Positions 9,292 to 18,415 of a stretch of DNA of 64,000 nt are shown here, in pieces. Positions within the stretch are counted from its first letter, which is position 1, and every line of letters starts with the position of its first letter. The position numbers were made by a program, and so were the translations under genes. Where the stretch lies: the NCBI GenBank assembly GCA_026401035.1, contig JAPLNR010000034.1, positions 61,912 through 125,911 on the forward strand. Direction: 5' to 3'. The notes under the pieces are model-generated. The model searched no databases, had not been told where the DNA came from, and saw only the letters and a program-made list of their open reading frames with translations. This stretch comes from Planctomycetia bacterium. Lineage in GTDB: Bacteria > Planctomycetota > Planctomycetia > Pirellulales > UBA1268.

Positions 9292-10005
9292 TCATTTGGG
9301 GAGGCAGAAGTTATTCGTAGGCGTCTGAGTCGCCGCCCATTCCGAGACAGCGTCTGAGTCCACCGATTCGACTCGCCAGTCTGCGTAGAGGAAATGCGAT
9401 ACACCGGCGTGACGTTCGATGGCGGCATCGGCCCGGATTTTGTCGAGGACCTCCTTGCGGGCCACCGTAAGCGGGGTGAACCAACCGTGGTTATGCAAAT
9501 GATCGTTCTCGATGGTCGCGGCCTTCTGGCTGGCAATCTCGTAGGCGACCAGCGTTTTTGAGACCGACTGCAGCTTGTTGCGGTTCGTCACGCTGCCGCT
9601 CCCGGCCTCGTCGGTGAGGTAGGCGTTCATGACATAGCTCGTCAGTTTCTCGGCGAGTCGCTCCGCGGCTTTCGGATCGTCCGGACAGATCCTTACGGAA
9701 TCCACGCTCTCCATGAATGGCGCGATGGTGTAGATCCACGACAGCTGTTCGTCGTTGGAGTCGTTATGCGATGTTTCCGGAAACCTTCCCTTGTGCGCGT
9801 CGCAAAACTGCCCCATCGCCAGCCCCACCTGCCGTAGGTTGCTCGCGCACTTTGTCCTTCTCGCCGCTGCCCGGGCTGACTGCACAGCGGGCAGCAGCAG
9901 CGCGACCAGCGTGCCGATGATCGCAATCACGACCAATAACTCCACGAGCGTGAATCCCCTGCGTGCGGTGGTGGGCTGACAACTGCGATGAAAATCTGTG
10001 ATCAT
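9292..10005 (-). CDS. Type II pseudopilin-like (DUF1559-related) protein
   Basis: A 237-residue protein with a class III/prepilin signal: basic leader, then [20 protein letters not shown] and LLPAVQSAR (about residues 17-45), cleaved by a PilD-type peptidase before the Phe. The C-terminal [19 protein letters not shown] resembles the H-X9-DG tail of DUF1559 proteins, with DG changed to DW. DUF1559 pseudopilins are greatly expanded in Planctomycetota and their roles are mostly unknown. The ATG at 10005 is used; a TTG two codons upstream lies inside the operator. It is first in an operon with the PEP-CTERM gene. A promoter and a metal-regulator-like palindrome lie immediately upstream. Confidence 0.85.
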   Translation of the reverse strand: MITDFHRSCQPTTARRGFTLVELLVVIAIIGTLVALLLPAVQSARAAARRTKCASNLRQVGLAMGQFCDAHKGRFPETSHNDSNDEQLSWIYTIAPFMESVDSVRICPDDPKAAERLAEKLTSYVMNAYLTDEAGSGSVTNRNKLQSVSKTLVAYEIASQKAATIENDHLHNHGWFTPLTVARKEVLDKIRADAAIERHAGVSHFLYADWRVESVDSDAVSEWAATQTPTNNFCLPK

Positions 10006-10006
10006 A

Positions 10007-10049
10007 TGCAACTCTTTTGCAAGTGTACTGTGATTGCGAATGGTGTCAA
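10007..10049 (-). promoter_or_regulatory. Sigma-70-like promoter with adjacent TGCAA-N5-TTGCA operator
   Basis: On the minus strand TTGACA (10049-10044) is followed after 16 bases by TACACT (10027-10022), and directly after that by the palindrome TGCAAAAGAGTTGCA (10021-10007), one base before the ATG of the pseudopilin. The palindrome would cover the transcription start and the ribosome site, the classic place for a repressor. An almost identical 19-base sequence lies upstream of the COG0523 GTPase gene at 15024-15042. Confidence 0.6.
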
Positions 10050-10711
10050 GCGGTGGGTGAGGCGGCCTGATGCCCGAACGGTCGCGTTCGCTGGCGGGTG
10101 GAGCAGAACTCCGTCGCTAGGAAACGAAAACCATGGAGACGGGAGAAAGAAAGATTCCTGCTGGCGTGTTGCGCCATGCCGGCCCAAGAGGGCCACTGCA
10201 TCGGAATCAGGCTGCCGTCACGAGCGTTTCTCGAGATCTAAATCTGCATCTGCGGGACGAATCGCACCGCGTTCAAATCTGGTTATGCAGAACAGTTGCA
10301 ATAGAGTTTAGGCAAAATTTCGGTCGGGTCAAGCGGTTGTTCAAGTCTATTTTTCCCACGTAATTTCGACCAATTCCCGCGATTTGCGGCCTTTTACAGC
10401 ACCAAGACCACCCGCCGCTCGCTACCTGCGTCGATCTGCGGCCACGTGGCGACGTCCGCCCCCCTTTGCAGTCGAGGGCTTTGTGCGACGGGCATGCATC
10501 TTGCGCGATCCCGCATCCTGGTCGCTCCGGGGCCAAACCATGACAGGCTAAAGCCCGTCCTACTTTCCGGACAGCAAGCGCCGTGCCGAACAGGATTGGG
10601 ACGCGCCGGACAAGCCGTGCAAGCCGGTCTTCCACCGTCGAGGTCGCCTGACTACCTTCCTGCCCTCCCGGGCTGATCGAAGCCCCGGCTTCAACCCAGG
10701 AGGTGGTGAGC
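10050..10711. other. Long intergenic region without a recognisable gene
   Basis: About 660 bases between the divergent pseudopilin and DUF4410 genes. It holds a degenerate relative of the operator (TGCAG-N5-TTGCA, 10286-10300), an AT-richer patch (about 10270-10375), one copy of the dispersed palindrome (10542-10563) and, at the right end, the AGGAGG of the DUF4410 gene (10698-10703). Open frames across it lack ribosome sites and family motifs. A small RNA or decayed gene cannot be excluded. Confidence 0.5.
10542..10563. repeat. Dispersed palindrome, copy 1 (degenerate)
   Basis: GACAGGCTAAAGCCCGTC followed by CTAC. It matches the palindromic core GACAGGCTNNAGCCTGTC found five more times in the window, with one arm mismatch. 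This copy is not at the end of a recognised gene. Confidence 0.7.
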
Positions 10712-11464
10712 GTGGCCGAAAGCCGTCGTCGTCTACTGATCGCCATCCCACTGTGGCTCACCGCGACGGCCGCCGTCCGCGCGCAGTCGCTCGGCCCGAC
10801 CTCCACAGAGTCCGCGGCGTTGGCCGTCACCTGGCCCGCCTTGCCACCGCGGCGGATCTACGTGCTGCCGTTCGCGATCGACCCGGCACTCCAGGAGGAA
10901 CTCCGCCAGCAGGCCTCGTCAGGCCTCGTGCCGCAGGGGCCAGTCCGGCAGATGATCGCCTCCCGGCCCCGCGTGACCGACATGGTGACGGGCTACGACC
11001 GCAGCGCGCCGCCCGGCGTGGGCGTGTCGCGGCTCGTGGCCGACGAGCTGGCACAGGCCGGTTGGCCCACCGTGTTCTGGACCGAAGCGGCGCTGCCGCC
11101 GAACGATGGCTGGCGGCTCACGGGACAGGTGGTCAGCCTCGACGAGGGCAGCGCCGCGGCCCGTAATGTGATCGGCTTTGGGGTGGGCAATAAGCACGTC
11201 GGGATCGATGTGATGCTCTCCGATCCGAACACCGCCGGAGGCAGCCCATTCCTGATCCTCGACAGTTCAGACAGGGGCCGGATGATGCCGGGCACCGTGG
11301 CCGTCGGCGCGGTCGCGGGCTTCAATCCCGCCGTGATCGTCGGCAAACACGTGGTCTCCAACAGCGGCATCGCCGATGTGACCCAACAGCAGCGGCTCGC
11401 CGACGAGATCGCCGGCGCCATCGCCGAGGCGGTCAATGCCCACGCGGCCGGCCAGGGCAGGTGA
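10712..11464 (+). CDS. Secreted or lipid-associated DUF4410-like protein
   Basis: About 250 residues, beginning with RRR and a hydrophobic signal-like stretch ending at VRAQS (about residue 25). The central segment WRLTGQVVSLDEGSAAARN followed by GFGVGNKHVGIDVML matches the glycine-rich core of DUF4410 proteins, whose function is unknown. The GTG at 10712 is chosen because AGGAGG (10698-10703) lies 8 bases upstream; GTGs at 10703 and 10706 are alternatives. It stands alone, convergent with ldhA after a 65-base gap holding only a 6-bp GGCCGC/GCGGCC hairpin. Confidence 0.65.
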   Translation: MAESRRRLLIAIPLWLTATAAVRAQSLGPTSTESAALAVTWPALPPRRIYVLPFAIDPALQEELRQQASSGLVPQGPVRQMIASRPRVTDMVTGYDRSAPPGVGVSRLVADELAQAGWPTVFWTEAALPPNDGWRLTGQVVSLDEGSAAARNVIGFGVGNKHVGIDVMLSDPNTAGGSPFLILDSSDRGRMMPGTVAVGAVAGFNPAVIVGKHVVSNSGIADVTQQQRLADEIAGAIAEAVNAHAAGQGR

Positions 11465-11529
11465 CCCCGAGACGGCTCCCGGGTTCCGACGGTTTGGCCG
11501 CTTCCTGCAGAACTGCGGCCCACCGCCAT

Positions 11530-12537
11530 TCAGCCCGCTTCCTCCACGCGGGTGCCGGCCAGAAACGGCTCCCCGCGGCCGGCGCGGGAAAGATTTTCCA
11601 CCGTCACGCGGGCAATTTCGGAGAGGGCCTCGCGGGTGAGGAATGCCTGATGGGCCGTCACCAGCACATTGGGAAACGTGAGCAACCGCGACAGTTCGTC
11701 ATCCTGCAACACCTGGCCGGAGAGATCCTCGAAGAAGATGCCCTCCTCTTCCTCGTACACATCGATCGCCAGCCCGCCAAGGTGGCCGCGCTTGAGGGCC
11801 TGAATGACGGCCTTGGTATCGATGAGCTTGCCACGGCTGGTGTTGACGACCATCGCCCCCGGCTTGAGCCGCGCTATGGAATCGGCATTGAGCAGATGAT
11901 GTGTCGCGGGGGTGAGCGGGAGATGCAGTGAGAGAATGTCACTGACTGCGAGAACCTCTTCGAACGAGCTGTATTCGATGCCGTGCGCTGCAGCCCATTC
12001 GACCGTGGGAAATGGATCGTAGGCCACGACCCGCATGCCGAAGCCACGAAAAATTTCCGCCGCCACACGGCCGATTCGGCCGGTGCCGATGATGCCGCAG
12101 GTCTTGCCGTGGAGATCGAAGCCAACCAATCCACTGAGCGAAAAGTTTTGCTCGCGGACGCGGTTGTAGGCACGGTGGATACGGCGGTTGAGCGTGAGCA
12201 CCAGGGCCACCGTGTGCTCGGCCACGGCATACGGCGAATAGGCCGGCACCCGTGTCACCGCGAGTCCCAGGCGGCGGGCAGCCGCCAGATCGACATTGTT
12301 GAAACCGGCACATCGCAACGCCACATGACGGATCCCGAAGCCGGCCAGTTGCTCCAGGCATTCGCGGTCCAGCCGGTCGTTGACGAATGCACAGATGGCG
12401 TCGGCCCCCTGCGCGCTGGCGGCCGTCTCGGGCGTGAGCCGAAAATCGTGAAACACCCAGTGGACGGAATCGGTGGCCGCCGCCACCATGAACTGACGGT
12501 CATACGGCTTCGTGTCGTAGAAAGCGACGGTTGTCAT
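11530..12537 (-). CDS. ldhA: D-lactate dehydrogenase (2-hydroxyacid dehydrogenase)
   Basis: The 335-residue protein aligns by eye along its whole length with E. coli LdhA: VAFYDTKPYD at the N-terminus, HVALRCAGFNNVDL, RVPAYSPYAVAEH, LNRRIHRAYNRVRE, the NAD-binding GIIGTGRIG, and the catalytic trio Arg (VNTSRGKLID), Glu (DVYEEE) and His (TAHQAFLT). It reduces pyruvate to D-lactate with NADH in the cytoplasm, a fermentative step. The start at ATG 12537 gives the standard N-terminus; the frame stays open far upstream opposite the DUF808 gene, but that part has no family match. It is divergent from the DUF808 gene with about 150 bases between starts. Confidence 0.92.
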   Translation of the reverse strand: MTTVAFYDTKPYDRQFMVAAATDSVHWVFHDFRLTPETAASAQGADAICAFVNDRLDRECLEQLAGFGIRHVALRCAGFNNVDLAAARRLGLAVTRVPAYSPYAVAEHTVALVLTLNRRIHRAYNRVREQNFSLSGLVGFDLHGKTCGIIGTGRIGRVAAEIFRGFGMRVVAYDPFPTVEWAAAHGIEYSSFEEVLAVSDILSLHLPLTPATHHLLNADSIARLKPGAMVVNTSRGKLIDTKAVIQALKRGHLGGLAIDVYEEEEGIFFEDLSGQVLQDDELSRLLTFPNVLVTAHQAFLTREALSEIARVTVENLSRAGRGEPFLAGTRVEEAG

Positions 12538-12688
12538 CACGGTAATTCTCGCGGTCCATAGCCAAGACCATTGATCCGACGGGCCCCCTAGTTCTATCAC
12601 CGCTGACCGCGCGGCCCCCTGCGGATACACTTCGCGATCGCAGGCTTCCCCAAGATTGCACGCCTGCAGCCGCTTTGACAGGATCTGT

Positions 12689-13576
12689 ATGGCCGGCAGC
12701 CTGCTTTTGCTCCTCGACGACATCGCCACCGTGCTCGACGACGTGGCGGCGATGACGAAGGTAGCCGCCAAGAAGACGGCCGGGGTGCTCGGCGACGACC
12801 TCGCCCTCAATGCCAAGGGGGTGACGGGCGTGCGTCCGGCCCGCGAGCTGCCCGTGGTGTGGAATGTGGCCCGGGGCTCGGCCGTCAACAAGCTGATCCT
12901 GGTGCCGGCGGCCCTCGCCATCAGCTGGGCGGCGCCTTGGGCGATCGCACCGCTGCTCGTCATCGGCGGCGCCTTCCTCTGCTACGAGGGGGCTGAAAAA
13001 ATTCTGCACCGCTTTCTGCACGGGAAGGACTCGGTCCATGAAGAAGCCCTCACGCGATCGGCCGCAGCAGACGTGATCGATCCAGTGGCGTTCGAACGCG
13101 GACGGATCACCGGCGCCATCCGCACCGATTTCATCCTCTCGGCCGAGATCATCGTGATCACGCTCGGCGTGGTGGCAGGCAAGCCGCTCCTCACGCAACT
13201 GGCCGTGCTGGCTACGATCTCCATCGCGATGACGATCGGTGTCTACGGGCTCGTCGCAGCGATCGTGAAAATCGACGACCTGGGGGCAATCCTCGCGGAG
13301 CACCACAGCGCCGCACTCCGGAGCCTTGGCCGCGGTATCCTCGTCGCCGCGCCGTGGCTGATGCGGGGGCTGTCAGTCGCCGGCACGGCGGCGATGTTTC
13401 TCGTGGGGGGTGGGATCATCGCCCACGCGCTGCCGGTGGTGCATGCCACCCTCCACGATCTGGCCACCGCGAACTGGCTGCTGGCGCTCACGCTCGCGGC
13501 CGACGCGGCCGTCGGCCTCTGCGCGGGCTTCGTGATTGTCGGCGTAAAGAGCCTGTTGCCGACCGGGAATCATTGA
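12689..13576 (+). CDS. DUF808 (YedI-like) inner-membrane protein
   Basis: A 295-residue membrane protein beginning MAGSLLLLLDDIATVLDDVA, followed by MTKVAAKKTAGVLGDDLALNA, the signature start of the DUF808/YedI family. Several hydrophobic segments follow, roughly at residues 75-105, 160-190, 225-250 and 260-285. ATG 12689 is used because it begins at the family's conserved N-terminus; an in-frame ATG at 12656 would add 11 residues. Function is unknown. It is divergent from ldhA and convergent with the COG0523 gene after 69 bases. Confidence 0.85.
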   Translation: MAGSLLLLLDDIATVLDDVAAMTKVAAKKTAGVLGDDLALNAKGVTGVRPARELPVVWNVARGSAVNKLILVPAALAISWAAPWAIAPLLVIGGAFLCYEGAEKILHRFLHGKDSVHEEALTRSAAADVIDPVAFERGRITGAIRTDFILSAEIIVITLGVVAGKPLLTQLAVLATISIAMTIGVYGLVAAIVKIDDLGAILAEHHSAALRSLGRGILVAAPWLMRGLSVAGTAAMFLVGGGIIAHALPVVHATLHDLATANWLLALTLAADAAVGLCAGFVIVGVKSLLPTGNH

Positions 13577-13645
13577 TTTTCCAGACACCGGGGGGATCGC
13601 GGCTGCTGCGGCAGTGCCGGCCGAACTCTTCACGCTTCTCTGCGG

Positions 13646-14956
13646 TCACTCGATCAGCGTGTCGTCGGCAGATTCGTCGCCATCCGTGGCAATCCGCCAG
13701 GCCGGGAATGGATCCTCAAGGTTGAGCCAGCCGTCGGGTTCGAGCGCCATCTCCTCGTCGGTGAGGCAGCACAGGTGCAGTCGATCAAGCAGCGCAGCGG
13801 AGACCTTCGCGCCGATGACGACCAGTTCCTGCCGGCGATCCCCCCAAGGCTCCTCCCACACAGCTCCAATGTCATCTCGATCAAGATCTTCCGGCCACTC
13901 CTCCTCTGAAGCGCTCGCCAGCCATGTGCCCCCGGGCTGCAGACTCGAGACGACACCCGCGCTCGACCAGATACCGGCCCAATCGTGCCGGGTCGCGAGC
14001 CAGACAAACCCTTTCGAGCGGATCACGCCCTTGAAGCCGGGGCCCGTGATCAAATCCCAAAACCGCTGTGGATGAAGTGGCCGGCGCGCCTGAAAGACGC
14101 GGCTCGAAATCCCATATTCCTCGGTCTCGGGAACATGCGTGCCCGGAGCCTCGGCCAACCATCCCGGCTGGCTTGCGGCATGATCGAAATCGAAGAGTCT
14201 GGTGTGCAAAATCTCGCTCAATCGGCACTTTCCATGATCAGCCCGCATGATCCGCGCGGCGGGATTGAGCTTGCGCAGGATCGCCTCGAGATAGGCGAGA
14301 TCCTCGGCGGTCACGAGATCGGCCTTGCTGATCACGATCACGTTCGCGAATTCCACCTGATCAACGAGTAGCTGCACAAGATCGCGGGAATCGTTTTCAT
14401 CGAGCCCGACGCCGCGATCTCGAAGCTCGTCCCGCGAGCAATAGTCATCGAGAAAATTCCTGGCATCCACGAGCGTCACGAGCGTGTCGAGCCGGGCGAG
14501 CGACGAAAGGCTCTCCCCTTTTTCATCGGTGAACGTGAATGTTTCCGCCACGGGCAGCGGCTCCGAAATGCCCGTGCTCTCCACGAGTAGGTAATCGAAC
14601 CGCTTTTCGCGGGCAAGCTTCGCCACCTCCTCGAGCAGGTCCTCGCGGAGCGTGCAGCAGATGCAGCCATTGGAAAATTCGACCAGCTTCTCCTCGGTGC
14701 GGCTCAGCCGGCTGGCCGTCGGCCCGGCCAGCGGATTGCTCAGGAGCTGGGCGTCGATGTTGACCTCGCTCATGTCGTTGACGATCACCGCCACCCGCAG
14801 GCCCTCGCGATTGGCGAGCACGTGGTTGAGCAGCGTGGTCTTGCCGGCCCCGAGGAATCCCGAAAGGACGGTGACGGGGAGGCGGGCATCGCGATCGGCG
14901 GAAAGACCTGTCTCGGCCGAGGCTGCGGGGCTGGATTCCGAAAACGCATCTGGCAT
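13646..14956 (-). CDS. G3E-family (COG0523/CobW-like) metallochaperone GTPase
   Basis: A 436-residue SIMIBI GTPase. Walker [10 protein letters not shown] lies at 33-41, the metal-binding CxCC motif (GCICC) at 97-101, the VVESTGIS-like segment [11 protein letters not shown] follows, and SKAD is the base-recognition motif. The C-terminal CobW_C domain starts near residue 310. Members deliver Zn, Co or other metals to client enzymes, and several Zn-type ones are induced by Zur under zinc limitation. The start at ATG 14956 has AGGAG 8 bases upstream. A TGCAA-N5-TTGCA palindrome 69 bases upstream, matching one before the pseudopilin/PEP-CTERM operon, supports metal control. The exact metal is inference. 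Confidence 0.88.
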   Translation of the reverse strand: MPDAFSESSPAASAETGLSADRDARLPVTVLSGFLGAGKTTLLNHVLANREGLRVAVIVNDMSEVNIDAQLLSNPLAGPTASRLSRTEEKLVEFSNGCICCTLREDLLEEVAKLAREKRFDYLLVESTGISEPLPVAETFTFTDEKGESLSSLARLDTLVTLVDARNFLDDYCSRDELRDRGVGLDENDSRDLVQLLVDQVEFANVIVISKADLVTAEDLAYLEAILRKLNPAARIMRADHGKCRLSEILHTRLFDFDHAASQPGWLAEAPGTHVPETEEYGISSRVFQARRPLHPQRFWDLITGPGFKGVIRSKGFVWLATRHDWAGIWSSAGVVSSLQPGGTWLASASEEEWPEDLDRDDIGAVWEEPWGDRRQELVVIGAKVSAALLDRLHLCCLTDEEMALEPDGWLNLEDPFPAWRIATDGDESADDTLIE

Positions 14957-15024
14957 GGCGGCAACTCCTGAATGACGGAAGAAAAAGCGCGGACTTCCCA
15001 GGCAGACCCGCAGGATGCCATAGA

Positions 15025-15039
15025 TGCAACTCATTTGCA
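15025..15039. promoter_or_regulatory. TGCAA-N5-TTGCA palindrome (candidate Zur/Fur-family operator)
   Basis: TGCAACTCATTTGCA lies between the divergent COG0523 GTPase and DUF1559 genes. The 19 bases at 15024-15042 differ at one position from those at 10006-10024. On the minus strand a TGTACT -10-like hexamer abuts it, the same layout as TACACT at the other site. A metalloregulator is inferred from the GTPase context; no regulator gene is in the window. Confidence 0.55.
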
Positions 15040-15054
15040 AGTACAGGGAGCCGC

Positions 15055-15082
15055 TTGACTCGTGCCGCGAGCGGCGTAAAGT
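15055..15082 (+). promoter_or_regulatory. Candidate sigma-70 promoter of the DUF1559 gene
   Basis: TTGACT (15055-15060), a 16-base spacer, and TAAAGT (15077-15082), about 48 bases before the ATG at 15130. The candidate operator lies 15 bases upstream of the -35 element, so one regulator could act on both divergent genes. Confidence 0.4.
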
Positions 15083-15129
15083 TTTGAAGACTCTAAAAAA
15101 AAGTTTTGATTGCCCAAAAAGGTGTCTCC

Positions 15130-16140
15130 ATGGGTGCCCGCGTTTGCAAATCCCGGTGCCACTTTGCTCGTGCGAACAAGCACGGCGGTTTCAGCCTGGT
15201 CGAACTGCTGGTCGTGATTGCGATCATCGGCACGCTCGTCGGCCTGCTCCTGCCGGCGGTGCAGGCGGCCCGCGAGTCGGCACGGCGGACGTCTTGCTTG
15301 AGCAACCTGCGGCAGCTGGGGCTGGGACTGCTTTCCCATGAGTCGGCCAAGAAGCGGTTTCCCGCGGGATATGTGAGCCAGGCGGGCCGCACGCCGCAGG
15401 ATCCGACCACACTCGACTGTCCCCCTGGCACCGGCTGGGGAATGTTGATCGCCGCTTATATCGAGGAGGGAGGCTTGGCAGACGGCTACCGCTCTGATCT
15501 CGGCATCGCCGCTGCCGCCAACCACGACGTCGTGTCGGCCTCACCCACGATCTTCCGCTGCCCTTCCGACACCGGGCCCCGCGAGGCCTTCGCCGCGCTC
15601 GATCAGGCAGCCGCGCCGCATGCATCGGCTGCCGTTCTCGGCCGCTCGAGCTACGTGGGCAACGCTGGCCACGCGGAGCCGTGGAGCGAACCGCTGACCT
15701 CCTGGGAGGGCCTCGCCAACGGCCCGCTCTACCGCAACTCGGGGCTCCGCATCGGCCAGATCAGCGATGGTACCTCGAAGACCGTGATCCTCGGGGAGCA
15801 TCTTTCCCGGCTGTCGCAGAAGGCCTGGGCCGGCACGGTACCGGGGGCCTGGTCGCAGCCCACGGCTCAATTCGCCGCACAGGCCGGCACCACGGCCGAC
15901 GCCGCGGCGACGCTGCTGCTCGTCCACAGCGGGCCCACGCCGAGCGAACCAGGCGTCATTCATCCCCCGAACGACGAGCATGCTCACGTCTGCCAGATGT
16001 ATTCCGACCATCCCAACGGCTGCAATGTGATGACGTGCGATGGCAGCGCGCGGTTCATCGCCAACTCGATCGACCGTACCGTCTGGGCCGCACTGTCAAG
16101 TTACAACGGCGGCGAGCCGATCTCGGGCGACGCCTACTGA
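15130..16140 (+). CDS. DUF1559 pseudopilin-like protein
   Basis: A 336-residue protein with an N-terminal prepilin signal ([20 protein letters not shown] and [10 protein letters not shown], about residues 20-50) and a full DUF1559 body: [18 protein letters not shown], the [15 protein letters not shown] stretch, and the tail [18 protein letters not shown] typical of the H-X9-DG end. These proteins are exported and processed like type II pseudopilins and are expanded in Planctomycetota. ATG 15130 is used in preference to a TTG at 15106. It is divergent from the COG0523 GTPase across a short region with the candidate metal operator. Confidence 0.88.
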   Translation: MGARVCKSRCHFARANKHGGFSLVELLVVIAIIGTLVGLLLPAVQAARESARRTSCLSNLRQLGLGLLSHESAKKRFPAGYVSQAGRTPQDPTTLDCPPGTGWGMLIAAYIEEGGLADGYRSDLGIAAAANHDVVSASPTIFRCPSDTGPREAFAALDQAAAPHASAAVLGRSSYVGNAGHAEPWSEPLTSWEGLANGPLYRNSGLRIGQISDGTSKTVILGEHLSRLSQKAWAGTVPGAWSQPTAQFAAQAGTTADAAATLLLVHSGPTPSEPGVIHPPNDEHAHVCQMYSDHPNGCNVMTCDGSARFIANSIDRTVWAALSSYNGGEPISGDAY

Positions 16141-16171
16141 ACGACATCAAACCGCCACATCCGGGGCAGCC

Positions 16172-16834
16172 TCACCCTGCGGGGCCACCATTGCTCAGCA
16201 TCCTGATCATGGCTGCTGCCTGCGCGGCCGTCACGATGCTCGTGTGGCGAGACGCAGGCGCGATGCACGTTGCGTGGAGCACCTGGGCGTCGATCGCGGC
16301 GAGGCCCCGATAGCGGCGGGCCACCACGCCGCCTTGTGCGCGGAGGCCGTCGGCGAGAAGTTGCAGTTCCGGCTCTGAAAAGGCAACCCTCGGCACCACC
16401 GCGCCGGCCGCCAGCACCTCGCCCCACGGCGGACGGACAAGCTCGATGCGGCCGGCGTCGAGCAGCGTCGGCATCCACCGCTGGAAAAACATCAGCATCA
16501 ACACACTGCAGTGAATCCCGTCGGCATCTGGATCCATGAGCAGCAGGATGCGGTCGTAGCGGCAGGCAGCCACCTCGAACCGCGGGCCGCTACCGCCACC
16601 AATTGCATCGGCGAGCGCCTTGAAGAGCGGATGGCCCGCCACCTTCTTGTCGCTTGCCTTCAGGGCGTTGAGCGGCTTGCCCTGCATCGGCAGTACGGCC
16701 TGAAACGCCGCGTTGCGAACCCGGCTCACCGCATCGGCAGCCGAGTCGCCCTCCACGAGGAACAGTTCGCTGCCAGACCCACGGCCGTGGGTCTGGCAGT
16801 CGTCGAGCTTGAGCGGTCTCCGCGGAAAGTTCAT
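16172..16834 (-). CDS. Standalone TOPRIM protein resembling the GyrB C-terminal half
   Basis: A 220-residue protein whose first ~130 residues match the TOPRIM region of GyrB/ParE: LKLDDCQ, SELFLVEGDSAAD (Glu28), QAVLPMQGKPLNALKA, and LLLMDPDADGIH (Asp101, 103, 105). The ATPase and transducer domains that precede TOPRIM in gyrase are absent, and the C-terminal ~90 residues are not gyrase-like. The acidic metal-binding residues are kept, so it is probably not a decayed gyrB. Its ATG is 18 bases from the divergent photolyase ATG. DNA binding or a topoisomerase-modulating role is possible; function is unknown. Confidence 0.75.
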   Translation of the reverse strand: MNFPRRPLKLDDCQTHGRGSGSELFLVEGDSAADAVSRVRNAAFQAVLPMQGKPLNALKASDKKVAGHPLFKALADAIGGGSGPRFEVAACRYDRILLLMDPDADGIHCSVLMLMFFQRWMPTLLDAGRIELVRPPWGEVLAAGAVVPRVAFSEPELQLLADGLRAQGGVVARRYRGLAAIDAQVLHATCIAPASRHTSIVTAAQAAAMIRMLSNGGPAG

Positions 16835-16852
16835 GGGGTATAGACTAGCCGC

Positions 16853-18409
16853 ATGCCCGGAAATCTGATCCTCGTGCTCGGCGACCAGCTCGACCGCCGC
16901 AGCTCCGCCTTTGACGGATTCGACCGCGACCGCGACCGCGTCTGGATGGCGGAGGTGGCGGAGGAGTCGACCCATGTCTGGACGCACAAGGCACGGATCA
17001 CCGTGTTTCTCTCCGCGATGCGGCACTTTCGCGCCGGACTCCAGAAGGAAGGGATCACTGTCGATTACACGGAACTGTCTCCCCTGCCCGCCGCGGGAGA
17101 GCCGGGCACACTCGCCGCCGCCCTGCTTGCAGGCCTGGCCCGTTGTCGCCAGGCGCGGCGCCTGCCCGACAAGCTGATCATCGTCGAGCCGGGTGAGTGG
17201 CGGGTGCAGGAGGCACTTCGTGCCGCGGCGAAGGAGGCCGGCATCCCGCTCGAGATCCGCCGTGACAGCCATTTCTTCTCGTCCCGTGAGGAGTTTGCCG
17301 AACATGCGCGGGGCCGCAAGCAGTTGCGGCTCGAATACTTCTATCGGCCCCTCCGGGAAAAGTTCGGCGTGCTCATGGAGGATGGCGAGCCGGCGGGTGG
17401 CCAGTGGAATTTCGACGCCGAAAACCGGGGCGCTTTTCCGAAGGGCGGCCCGGGAAAACTGCCCGCGCCCATGCGGTTCACGCCGGACAAGACCACGGGC
17501 GCGGTGATCGACCTCGTGAACGCCCGGTTCGCCTCCCACCCCGGCAGCCTCGACGACTTCGACTGGCCGGTGACGCCCGCCGACGCCCGGGCGGCACTCG
17601 ACGATTTCCTCGCCCACCGCCTCGCGAACTTCGGCCGCTACCAGGACGCGATCTGGACGGGCGAACCCTGGCTCTATCACGCCCGGCTCTCGCAGGCGCT
17701 GAACATGAAACTCCTCGACCCGCGCGACGTCGTTGCCGGCGCGGAACGCGCCTGGCGGGCGGGCCAGGCGCCGCTTGAAGCGACGGAGGGCTTCATCCGG
17801 CAGGTGCTCGGCTGGCGAGAGTATGTCCGCGGCATCTACTGGCAGTTCATGCCCGAGTACGAGACCCGCAATACCCTCGACGCTGACCGGCCGCTACCGA
17901 ACTTTTATTGGACGGCCACCACCGAGATGAACTGCCTCAAGGATGCCCTCTCACAGACCTTGCGTTACGGCTATGCCCACCACATCCAGCGGTTGATGGT
18001 CACCGGCCTCTTCGCGATGCTCGCCGGGGTGAGGCCACAGGATGTGCACCGCTGGTATCTGGCGGTGTATGTCGATGCCGTCGAATGGGTGGAACTGCCC
18101 AACACGCTCGGCATGAGCCAGTTTGCCGACGGCGGCGTGATGGCCTCGAAGCCCTATTGCGCCACCGGCGCCTACATCGACCGGATGAGCAACGCCTGCA
18201 AAGGCTGCCGGTTCAAGCCGAAGGTGGCCACAGGGCCCGACGCCTGTCCATTCACGACGCTCTACTGGGATTTTCTCGCGCGGCACGAGAAGCTCTTGAA
18301 GAAGAACCAGCGGATGGCGATGCAGCTCAAAAATCTCACTCGGAAGGACCCGGCGGAACTGCGGACGATCCGCCGGCAGGCAGAATCGTTTCGCGACGGC
18401 CTGGGTTAA
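16853..18409 (+). CDS. phrB: Iron-sulfur cryptochrome/photolyase (FeS-BCP, PhrB type)
   Basis: A 518-residue flavoprotein that repairs UV photoproducts with light; the FeS-BCP group is known for (6-4) lesions. The N-terminal photolyase-related domain begins [11 protein letters not shown]. The FAD domain carries [11 protein letters not shown] and [14 protein letters not shown]. Cys361, 449, 452 and 465 have the same 88/3/13 spacing as the [4Fe-4S] ligands of Agrobacterium PhrB (350, 438, 441, 454). Divergent from the TOPRIM gene with 18 bases between starts, so its promoter must lie in that coding region or be leaderless. A dispersed palindrome follows the TAA stop by six bases. Confidence 0.93.
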   Translation: MPGNLILVLGDQLDRRSSAFDGFDRDRDRVWMAEVAEESTHVWTHKARITVFLSAMRHFRAGLQKEGITVDYTELSPLPAAGEPGTLAAALLAGLARCRQARRLPDKLIIVEPGEWRVQEALRAAAKEAGIPLEIRRDSHFFSSREEFAEHARGRKQLRLEYFYRPLREKFGVLMEDGEPAGGQWNFDAENRGAFPKGGPGKLPAPMRFTPDKTTGAVIDLVNARFASHPGSLDDFDWPVTPADARAALDDFLAHRLANFGRYQDAIWTGEPWLYHARLSQALNMKLLDPRDVVAGAERAWRAGQAPLEATEGFIRQVLGWREYVRGIYWQFMPEYETRNTLDADRPLPNFYWTATTEMNCLKDALSQTLRYGYAHHIQRLMVTGLFAMLAGVRPQDVHRWYLAVYVDAVEWVELPNTLGMSQFADGGVMASKPYCATGAYIDRMSNACKGCRFKPKVATGPDACPFTTLYWDFLARHEKLLKKNQRMAMQLKNLTRKDPAELRTIRRQAESFRDGLG

Positions 18410-18415
18410 GAAAAT

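Noticed and set aside
10273..10830. A 185-codon minus-strand frame in the long intergenic region
   Set aside because: No ribosome site or family motif, it runs through a dispersed palindrome and into the DUF4410 gene; considered chance.
11496..11520. GGCCGC/GCGGCC hairpin between the DUF4410 gene and ldhA as a terminator
   Set aside because: Six-bp stem, 13-base loop and no T-run on either strand; too weak to call.
16835..17680. Upstream extension of the TOPRIM frame to 17680
   Set aside because: It would overlap the photolyase on the other strand and has no gyrase-like sequence; similarity begins only at the ATG at 16834.
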